This document shows positions 1 to 4,223 of a DNA stretch of 5,489 bases, in pieces; positions within the stretch are counted from its first letter, which is position 1, and every line of letters begins with the position of its first letter. This DNA is from Dehalococcoidia bacterium. Lineage in GTDB: Bacteria; Chloroflexota; Dehalococcoidia; GIF9; AB-539-J10. The translations under genes were made by a program, and so were the position numbers. Location of the stretch: assembly GCA_030612165.1 (NCBI GenBank), contig JAUWOK010000064.1:1-5489 (forward strand). Direction: 5' to 3'. The notes below the pieces were generated by a model. It saw only the letters and a list, made by a program, of their open reading frames with translations, did not search any database and was not told where the DNA came from.

Positions 1-36
1 GAACTCGCCCTGATTGAAAAAGCGGTAGAAATCCAC
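1..36 (-). CDS. Possible 5' end of a gene downstream of the antitoxin (partial)
   Basis: On the minus strand a GTG at 36-34 begins a frame open to the window edge. It encodes (V/M)DFYRFFNQGEF. A GAGGT lies 8 nt upstream, and an in-frame TAA sits two codons before the GTG, which fixes the start if the gene is real. It would begin 27 nt after the antitoxin stop, the place where a cognate toxin is normally encoded. The 12 residues do not match the start of any Doc, RelE or PIN toxin I know. They are loosely compatible with the start of a DUF309-like protein, which is speculation. It overlaps the plus-strand candidate in antisense. Confidence 0.2.
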   Translation of the reverse strand, partial: MDFYRFFNQGEF

Positions 37-60
37 CTGGGGTTACCTCAATCTTTGTAG
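1..60 (+). CDS. Possible 3' end of an unidentified gene (partial)
   Basis: Frame 1 is open from the window edge for 19 codons and ends in TAG at 58-60. The peptide is ELALIEKAVEIHLGLPQSL. Its composition and codons look natural, but 19 codons are too few to prove coding or to name a family. If real, the gene converges on the antitoxin gene, with only three bases between the two stop codons. A competing reading on the opposite strand covers the same bases (start at 36). Both cannot be assumed real. Function unknown. Confidence 0.3.
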   Translation, partial: ELALIEKAVEIHLGLPQSL

Positions 61-63
61 TAT

Positions 64-300
64 CTAGCCCACGGGCATCGTCGGCTCCTGGTCCAGCTCG
101 GACTGGAACAACCCCGCAGCATCAGAGAGGTCTTCCAGACGCTCTATCATGTCGTTATACTGGTTGAGCCCGACGAGAACCGCCTTTACCCGACTGCCGG
201 AGATTATAAGGCATGGCTCCCCGCCACAGGAGACTTCGTCCACCAGTTGAGTGAGTTTTGGCCTGGCCTCGGCCATTCCAATTGATTTTATCCTGCTCAT
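64..300 (-). CDS. Phd/YefM-family type II antitoxin
   Basis: This 78-residue protein probably neutralises a toxin and represses its own promoter, as Phd/YefM antitoxins do. The family pattern is visible: an N-terminal segment with EARPKLTQLVDEV (about residues 10-22), then GEPCLIISGSRVKAVLVGLNQY (27-48), matching the usual 'G-E-P-v-I-t-x-x-G-x-x-v-A-v-L-v-x-l-x-x-Y' core, and an acidic C-terminal tail that would bind the toxin. An upstream in-frame ATG at 354 would add 18 residues. I reject it because an ideal AAGGAGGT lies 4 nt before the ATG at 300, and the promoter -10 and -35 elements fall inside that extension. No toxin is complete in the window. The partner is either beyond the edge (see the GTG at 36) or absent. 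Family confident, partner unknown. Confidence 0.85.
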   Translation of the reverse strand: MSRIKSIGMAEARPKLTQLVDEVSCGGEPCLIISGSRVKAVLVGLNQYNDMIERLEDLSDAAGLFQSELDQEPTMPVG

Positions 301-304
301 ACCG

Positions 305-312
305 ACCTCCTT
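305..312 (-). promoter_or_regulatory. Shine-Dalgarno site fixing the antitoxin start
   Basis: The minus strand reads AAGGAGGT, a full match to the anti-SD sequence, ending 4 nt before ATG 300. It decides the start codon in favour of residue 19 of the longer open frame. Confidence 0.8.
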
Positions 313-338
313 AATGTCTATCTTAATACAGACATTAA
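311..338. promoter_or_regulatory. Inverted-repeat operator overlapping the antitoxin promoter
   Basis: TTAATGTCT (311-319) and AGACATTAA (330-338) form a perfect 9-bp inverted repeat with a 10-bp spacer. One arm lies between -10 and the start codon. The other lies in the -10/-35 spacer, and the -10 sits in the loop. The placement is typical of autorepression by an antitoxin or toxin-antitoxin complex. The dyad is seen directly; the role is inferred. Confidence 0.7.
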
Positions 339-348
339 TCATTGTCAA
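320..348 (-). promoter_or_regulatory. Sigma70-type promoter of the antitoxin gene
   Basis: Minus strand: -35 TTGACA (348-343, perfect), 17-bp spacer, -10 TAAGAT (325-320, 4 of 6). Transcription would start near 313, immediately before the SD, so the 5' leader would be only about a dozen nucleotides. Confidence 0.7.
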
Positions 349-393
349 GGACATCCTTTCCCCTCCAGGCTCAGCTTGTACTGGAAAAGACTA

Positions 394-480
394 GCGCTTG
401 ACAGCCATTCCCGCCACCGCACTTTTAGAACAAAAGGAAACCCGTTTCCCGTGCTTTACTATTGCGCGAAAGCAACCTTT
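394..480 (+). repeat. Direct repeat, copy A (degenerate pyrG-leader copy)
   Basis: About 87 bp aligning with 1788-1870. By hand count about 66 of 82 aligned positions match, with one 4-nt and one 1-nt gap. Almost all substitutions are transitions. Shared blocks include GCGCTTGACA, TTCCCGCCAC and CGTTTCCCGTG. It has the same orientation as copy B. Copy A overlaps the last codons and stop of the flavin oxidoreductase. Its promoter equivalents are damaged: TTGACA (398-403) is followed by 22 bp and then TAGAAC (426-431). Confidence 0.8.
427..449 (-). terminator. Weak terminator-like hairpin after the oxidoreductase
   Basis: On the minus strand, 10 nt past the oxidoreductase stop, GGAAAC and GTTTCC are complementary around GG (449-436; a realistic hairpin is 5 bp with a 4-nt loop). 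TTTTGTTCT follows. The position and T-run fit an intrinsic terminator, but the stem is short and A/T-rich. The dyad is also partly present in copy B, where it lies at a promoter start site, so it may have another origin. Confidence 0.35.
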
Positions 481-1562
481 TTATACTCTATCGATAAGGT
501 TGCAATCAATTCTTTAACGGAGATGATTTTATCCGCTCTGTAAGCATTAGTTCCCGCGAAGGCGAATCCTTCTTTCAGATTTCCCTTTTTAGCATTAGCT
601 AGTGCTAAAGCAATACAGTACGGTGCTTTTTTAAAATCGCATGGCTTCAAACACTTCCATGGACACTTAAGCGGTTTTCTTGCGACTGCTTTTACTTCAT
701 CCAAAAATTTATTCTTTATCGCTCTTCCTGGCAAACCAACCGGGCTATCTATAAGGATTATCTCTTCTTTTCTGCACTGGCAATAGGCCTCTTTGAATTT
801 GATATCCGCGTCGCACTCATGAGTTGCCACAAAACGTGTAGACATCTGCACTCCATCAGCGCCCATTTGAATGAATTTATAGATATCTTCTCCAGTGTAT
901 ATCCCACCGGCAGCAATAACCGGAATTTTCTTTTTAAACCGCTCTTCGAAAACTCTTATCATGGAGATAACTCCTGGCAGAATATTCTCCAGAGCATAAT
1001 CAGGGTCATTAATTTGTTCCCTGTTAAAACCGAGATGTCCTCCAGCTAAAGGTCCCTCAACAACCACAGCATCAGGAACATGATTATACTTCCTTGCCCA
1101 ATATTGAAATATAATATCTGCGGCTCTCGAGGAAGACACAATAGGGACAACCTTTGTAGAAACATCTCCCAATTTATCCAATGGTAATGCCTTGGGAAGC
1201 TTTAGTGGAAGCCCTGCGCCAAGAAAAACCAGATCTGCGCCTTCTTCTACTGCCATAAGCAAAAGTTCATCAAAATCTGAGAGAGCAACCATTATGTTGA
1301 CCCCAACAATGCCGTTCGTTGTTTCCTTTGCTTTTCTTATTTCTTTTCTCAATGCTTCTTTGTTTGCTTCTTTGTAATTTGTGTCGATATCGGGTTCAAG
1401 CATGCCAATCCCGGCGGCACCAATAACTCCAATGCCACCCTCATTCGCCACAGCCGAAGCTAATCCTGACAAAGAGATACCAACACTCATTCCGCCTTGA
1501 ATAATCGGTATTTTAGCCTCAAATCCGCCTATCTTTAATTTTGGCATTTTCCCCAAATTCAT
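459..1562 (-). CDS. NAD(P)H-dependent flavin oxidoreductase, nitronate monooxygenase family
   Basis: A 367-residue cytoplasmic FMN-dependent TIM-barrel enzyme of the nitronate monooxygenase / FabK-like superfamily (old name 2-nitropropane dioxygenase). The N-terminus carries IPIIQGGMSVGIS (18-30) and a Gly-rich GGIGVIGAAGIG (42-53). The motif EGPLAGGHLGF (169-179) holds the family's catalytic-type His, here His176. AAGGI (217-221) and GADGVQMSTRF (234-244) bind the FMN phosphate in relatives. A Cys-rich segment, C300-x3-C304-x3-C308-x7-C316, follows, as I recall from clostridial members. The ATG at 1562 has GGAGGT 9 nt upstream. The true substrate cannot be told from sequence: nitronate oxidation, enoyl reduction and other flavin chemistry all occur in the superfamily. 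Codons are AT-rich compared with pyrG and rho, suggesting acquisition. It is followed by repeat A and preceded by a tRNA-Asn remnant. Confidence 0.88.
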   Translation of the reverse strand: MNLGKMPKLKIGGFEAKIPIIQGGMSVGISLSGLASAVANEGGIGVIGAAGIGMLEPDIDTNYKEANKEALRKEIRKAKETTNGIVGVNIMVALSDFDELLLMAVEEGADLVFLGAGLPLKLPKALPLDKLGDVSTKVVPIVSSSRAADIIFQYWARKYNHVPDAVVVEGPLAGGHLGFNREQINDPDYALENILPGVISMIRVFEERFKKKIPVIAAGGIYTGEDIYKFIQMGADGVQMSTRFVATHECDADIKFKEAYCQCRKEEIILIDSPVGLPGRAIKNKFLDEVKAVARKPLKCPWKCLKPCDFKKAPYCIALALANAKKGNLKEGFAFAGTNAYRADKIISVKELIATLSIEYKKVAFAQ

Positions 1563-1571
1563 AAATTATCT

Positions 1572-1577
1572 ACCTCC
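1572..1577 (-). promoter_or_regulatory. Shine-Dalgarno site of the oxidoreductase
   Basis: The minus strand reads GGAGGT, ending 9 nt before ATG 1562. It lies only 6 nt past the last recognisable base of the tRNA-Asn fragment, so any mRNA from the upstream promoter would carry the tRNA remnant in its 5' leader. Confidence 0.7.
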
Positions 1578-1583
1578 ATTATA

Positions 1584-1643
1584 ATTCGAACCCCGCAACC
1601 AAGTGGTTAACAGCCACCCGCTCTACCATTGATCTATAGGGGA
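1584..1643 (-). pseudogene. tRNA-Asn (anticodon GTT) 5' fragment, truncated in the T loop
   Basis: Read on the minus strand from 1643: acceptor 5' strand TCCCCTA, TA, D arm GATC-AATGGTA-GAGC, anticodon stem GGTGG, loop CTGTTAA with anticodon GTT (Asn), stem CCACT, variable region, T-stem 5' strand ending GGGG, then TTCGAAT. The next bases are TATAATGGAGG, not the expected complement (CCCCG...) and acceptor 3' strand TAGGGGA. The last ~15 nt are therefore missing. Two further defects fit decay: an A opposite G in the D stem where most tRNAs have C-G, and one extra base between the variable loop and TTC. It cannot fold a normal acceptor or T arm, so it should not be charged. Confidence 0.8.
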
Positions 1644-1787
1644 ACACCTATTCCTGATAGGCTTTGCACGCATAAGTTTATTGCGTCCGCCATTATCCGT
1701 CAAGTAAATTTACGGTCGCCGTCAAAACTCGATAGAAATGTCCCCTGGTGACCTCACACCGGAATACCTGGCTGAGCCCCCCAGTTT
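1644..1787. other. Intergenic stretch without a gene
   Basis: Between the tRNA remnant and repeat copy B I see no convincing coding frame. It holds a small perfect hairpin CCTAT-TCCTG-ATAGG (1647-1661), the 10-bp palindrome GTAAATTTAC (1704-1713), a possible minus-strand promoter (1675-1703) and GGTG/CACC arms around 1747-1760. None has a clear known role. Confidence 0.5.
1675..1703 (-). promoter_or_regulatory. Putative promoter for the tRNA remnant and oxidoreductase
   Basis: Minus strand: TTGACG (1703-1698, 5 of 6), 17-bp spacer, TAAACT (1680-1675, 4 of 6). Transcription would begin about 25 nt before the tRNA 5' end, a normal distance for a tRNA gene. It may be the original tRNA promoter, now reading into the oxidoreductase. 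Confidence 0.4.
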
Positions 1788-1791
1788 GCGC

Positions 1792-1821
1792 TTGACATTC
1801 CCGCCACAGCGCTTTTATAAT
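1792..1821 (+). promoter_or_regulatory. Consensus sigma70-type promoter of the pyrG operon
   Basis: TTGACA (1792-1797) and TATAAT (1816-1821) are both perfect, with an 18-bp spacer. The start would be near 1828, giving a leader of about 90 nt before the pyrG ATG. No GGGC-type start and no leader terminator are visible, so the reiterative-transcription attenuation known for Bacillus pyrG is not supported here. Confidence 0.8.
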
Positions 1822-1825
1822 GAGA

Positions 1826-1837
1826 GAAACTCGTTTC
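1826..1837 (+). promoter_or_regulatory. Dyad at the predicted pyrG transcription start
   Basis: GAAAC-TC-GTTTC straddles the predicted +1. The same arms are kept in repeat copy A (437-448), where the surrounding bases differ. It could be an operator half-site pair. No factor can be named. Confidence 0.35.
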
Positions 1838-1917
1838 CCGTGTTTTGTTGTCGTGCAAAAGCGACCCTTTCAGGATAGATTGATCACGCACTTTTCACGT
1901 GTTTTACTCATAGAATT

Positions 1918-3543
1918 ATGGCCAAATACATCTTCGTAACCGGCGGCGTGGTAAGCTCCGTAGGCAAAGGAATCTCGGCGGCCTCTATCGGCAAAATCCT
2001 GGAGAGCCGGGGCATCGGCGTTTGCGCCCAGAAGCTTGACCCTTACCTTAATGTTGACCCTGGCACGATGTCCCCTTACCAGCACGGCGAGGTGTTCGTT
2101 ACCCAGGACGGCGCTGAGACCGACCTTGACCTGGGACACTACGAGCGCTTCATCGGGCGAGACCTTTTTGCCAATTCCAATATTACCTCCGGGCAGATAT
2201 ATTCTTCGGTTATTGCCCAGGAGAGGCGCGGGGATTTTCTGGGCGGCACCATTCAGGTAATTCCCCATGTCACCAACGAGATAAAGAAAAAGATACGCAG
2301 TGTGGCAGAAACTTCCGGCGCACAGGTCGTCATTGTTGAGGTGGGCGGCACGGTAGGAGACATTGAAGGACAACCCTTCCTGGAAGCCATCCGCCAGATG
2401 AGAAACGAGGAAGGCCGGGATAATGTGCTTTATGTCCATGTCACCTTCCTGCCCTACATTTCCACCACCGAGGAGCTCAAGACAAAACCGACACAGCACA
2501 GCGTTAACGAGCTGAGAAGAATCGGTATCCAGCCCGATATCATCCTCTGTCGCAGCGAAAGGGAAATCCCCGAGGGACTCAAGGACAAGATATCCCTGTT
2601 CTGCGATGTAGCGAGAGAAGCGGTCATCCCTCTGCCTACCGCAGAGACAATCTATGAGGTTCCCCTGCTGATGGAAGATTATAACTTGGGAGAGATCATC
2701 TCCCGCCGCCTGGGGATACAGGCGAAACAAACCGACCTGGGCGCCTGGCGGGAGATAGTAGCCAGGCTTAAAACACCGCGGGAGCCTGTCGTCATCGGGC
2801 TGGTAGGCAAATATGTGGACCTCAGGGACGCTTACTACTCGGTGCGGGAAGCGCTCTGCCATGCGGCGCTGGCACAGGACCGCGAGGTAAAAATATCATG
2901 GCTGAGCTCTGAGGAAATTGAAAACGACGGCAGCGCGCTGAGACACGTCCAGGGAATAATCGTCCCCGGCGGTTTCGGTTATCGCGGCATTGAAGGCATG
3001 GTTAAAGCGGCCAGGTTTGCCAGAGAAAAAGGTATCCCCTATCTGGGTTTATGTCTGGGTCTGCATGTGATGGTGATTGAACTTGCCCGCTACGCTTTTC
3101 AGAACGGCAAGGCAAACTCGGCGGAGTTTGACCCCGATACCCCGTACCCGGTGATAGATTTGCTGCCGGAGCAGAAAGAGCTGGAGCAAAAAGGTGGCAC
3201 TATGCGTTTAGGCACTCATCCCTGCCGCCTGACGGAAGGCACGAAAGCCTTTTGTGCTTACCAGCAAGAGATGATTCACGAACGACATCGCCACCGTTAC
3301 GAATTTAATAACCTCTTCCGTGAGCCGCTGGAGAAAGCGGGGCTGGTGCTCTCAGGGCTGTCTCCGGACGGCCGGCTGGTGGAGATCGTGGAAAACAAGT
3401 CCCACCCCTGGATGGTTTCCTGCCAGTTTCACCCGGAATTCAAGTCCCGTCTCGACCGCCCTCATCCACTATTTGTCAGTTTTATTGAGGCGGCACAAAA
3501 AACACTGGTGGATGGAGCTCAGCTTGAGATGAAGGAGGAATAA
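1918..3543 (+). CDS. pyrG: CTP synthase (glutamine-hydrolysing)
   Basis: Converts UTP, ATP and glutamine to CTP, the last step of de novo pyrimidine nucleotide synthesis, in the cytoplasm. At 541 residues it has normal length. The synthetase domain (about 1-266) starts with YIFVTGGVVSSVGKG (4-18), then LDPYLNVDPGTMSPYQHGEV (40-59), ETDLDLGHYE with Mg-binding Asp71, and EVGGTVGDIEGQPF with Glu141. After a linker, the class I glutaminase domain (about 290-530) shows Cys379 in LCLGLH, and His505 and Glu507 in CQFHPEF: the full catalytic triad. One oddity is His383, where the family usually has Gln (CLGMQ). The ATG at 1918 gives the standard N-terminus although no SD precedes it. First gene of the operon, driven by the promoter in repeat B. 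Confidence 0.97.
   Translation: MAKYIFVTGGVVSSVGKGISAASIGKILESRGIGVCAQKLDPYLNVDPGTMSPYQHGEVFVTQDGAETDLDLGHYERFIGRDLFANSNITSGQIYSSVIAQERRGDFLGGTIQVIPHVTNEIKKKIRSVAETSGAQVVIVEVGGTVGDIEGQPFLEAIRQMRNEEGRDNVLYVHVTFLPYISTTEELKTKPTQHSVNELRRIGIQPDIILCRSEREIPEGLKDKISLFCDVAREAVIPLPTAETIYEVPLLMEDYNLGEIISRRLGIQAKQTDLGAWREIVARLKTPREPVVIGLVGKYVDLRDAYYSVREALCHAALAQDREVKISWLSSEEIENDGSALRHVQGIIVPGGFGYRGIEGMVKAARFAREKGIPYLGLCLGLHVMVIELARYAFQNGKANSAEFDPDTPYPVIDLLPEQKELEQKGGTMRLGTHPCRLTEGTKAFCAYQQEMIHERHRHRYEFNNLFREPLEKAGLVLSGLSPDGRLVEIVENKSHPWMVSCQFHPEFKSRLDRPHPLFVSFIEAAQKTLVDGAQLEMKEE
3531..3539 (+). promoter_or_regulatory. SD of the transaldolase gene, inside the pyrG 3' end
   Basis: AAGGAGGAA near the end of pyrG lies just before the pyrG TAA and 5 nt before the next ATG (3545). 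This arrangement favours translational coupling of the two genes. Confidence 0.7.
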
Positions 3544-3544
3544 G

Positions 3545-4216
3545 ATGCGTCTTTTTTTGGACACCGCTAACATAGAGCAAATTCGCCACGGAGTAAAGCT
3601 GGGAGTCATCAGTGGGGTAACCACCAATCCCAGCCTGGTCTCCCAGGAGGGAAAGGTAGACTACCGGAAGCTGGTCAAAGAGATCTGTGCCGTCGTGCCG
3701 GGGCCTGTCTCCACCGAGGTGCTGAGCCAGGACGCCAGCGGAATGATAGCAGAGGCACGGGAAATAGCCCGATGGGCGGAGAATATAGCTGTTAAAATAC
3801 CTTTGAGCCTTGATGGAATAGAGGCCACCGCCGCGCTGGCGAGGGAAAAAATACAGGTAAACTGTACACTCTGCTTTTCAGTAAACCAGGCGCTGCTGGC
3901 CGCAGCCGCCGGGGCGACTTTTGTCAGTCCTTTCGTGGGACGATTAGACGATATTGGCGAGGACGGCATGAGCCTCGTGGCCGACATTATAGAGACATTC
4001 GGCAGATACCCTGCCATCGAGACACAAGTCATAGCCGCCAGCATCAGGCACCCTCAGCATTGTCTGGCAGCGGCAGCAGCTGGGGCACATATAGCCACCA
4101 TGCCTTACTCGGTGCTACTCAAGATGATAAACCACCCCTTAACCGACATCGGCATCAAGCGTTTCGCCGACGACTGGGAAAAGGTGATGGGAAAAACGAA
4201 AGTTGGGGAGGAATAA
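3545..4216 (+). CDS. tal: Transaldolase, short TalC/FSA-like subfamily
   Basis: A 223-residue TIM-barrel enzyme moving dihydroxyacetone units between sugar phosphates in the non-oxidative pentose phosphate pathway. It begins MRLFLDTANIEQI with Asp6. GVTTNPSL (24-31) follows. The Schiff-base lysine is Lys84 in AVKIPL. CTLCFSVNQA (107-116) and SPFVGRLDD (128-136) complete the fold. This compact family includes true transaldolases and fructose-6-phosphate aldolase (FSA). Glu58 in STEVL stands where FSA has Gln59, and Phe130 in SPFVGR stands where FSA has Tyr131. Both point to transaldolase activity rather than aldolase. It starts 1 nt after the pyrG stop and is followed 7 nt later by rho. The same neighbours are found around the Bacillus ywjH/tal gene. 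Confidence 0.93.
   Translation: MRLFLDTANIEQIRHGVKLGVISGVTTNPSLVSQEGKVDYRKLVKEICAVVPGPVSTEVLSQDASGMIAEAREIARWAENIAVKIPLSLDGIEATAALAREKIQVNCTLCFSVNQALLAAAAGATFVSPFVGRLDDIGEDGMSLVADIIETFGRYPAIETQVIAASIRHPQHCLAAAAAGAHIATMPYSVLLKMINHPLTDIGIKRFADDWEKVMGKTKVGEE
4207..4211 (+). promoter_or_regulatory. SD of rho, at the transaldolase 3' end
   Basis: GGAGG lies 12 nt before ATG 4224, a longer spacing than ideal. No better-placed start codon is seen, and ATG 4224 gives a normal Rho N-terminus. Confidence 0.5.
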
Positions 4217-4223
4217 TTTAATC

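Larger units (their letters stand above)
1788..1870 (+). repeat. Direct repeat, copy B (intact pyrG promoter/leader copy)
   Basis: The counterpart of 394-480, in the same orientation, starts 1394 bp downstream and ends 47 bp before pyrG. It carries a near-perfect promoter. Both copies share the dyad GAAAC-N2-GTTTC (1826-1837 here, 437-448 in copy A). The two copies bracket the oxidoreductase and the tRNA remnant. Confidence 0.8.

Noticed and set aside
301..354. Longer antitoxin starting at ATG 354
   Set aside because: The extension contains the promoter and operator, while an ideal SD precedes the ATG at 300.
819..1377. Small plus-strand open frames (76 and 61 codons) within the oxidoreductase
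   Set aside because: They are antisense to a well-supported enzyme gene, without SD sites or family resemblance.
1578..1583. TATAAT on the minus strand just before the oxidoreductase SD
   Set aside because: No acceptable -35 lies 16-18 bp upstream, and a start 7 nt downstream would fall in the SD itself. The AT-rich junction explains it.
394..1870. Insertion sequence or composite transposon
   Set aside because: The bracketing repeats are direct, lack terminal inverted repeats and no transposase is encoded. Only a repeat-bracketed segment can be claimed.
1828..1917. Bacillus-style pyrG attenuation by reiterative transcription
   Set aside because: There is no GGGC-like start at the predicted +1 and no strong terminator hairpin with a T run in the leader.
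1870..2862. 330-codon open frame on the minus strand antisense to pyrG
   Set aside because: It lies wholly against a certain CTP synthase gene, has no recognisable domain and is explained by the GC-rich codons of pyrG read in antisense.
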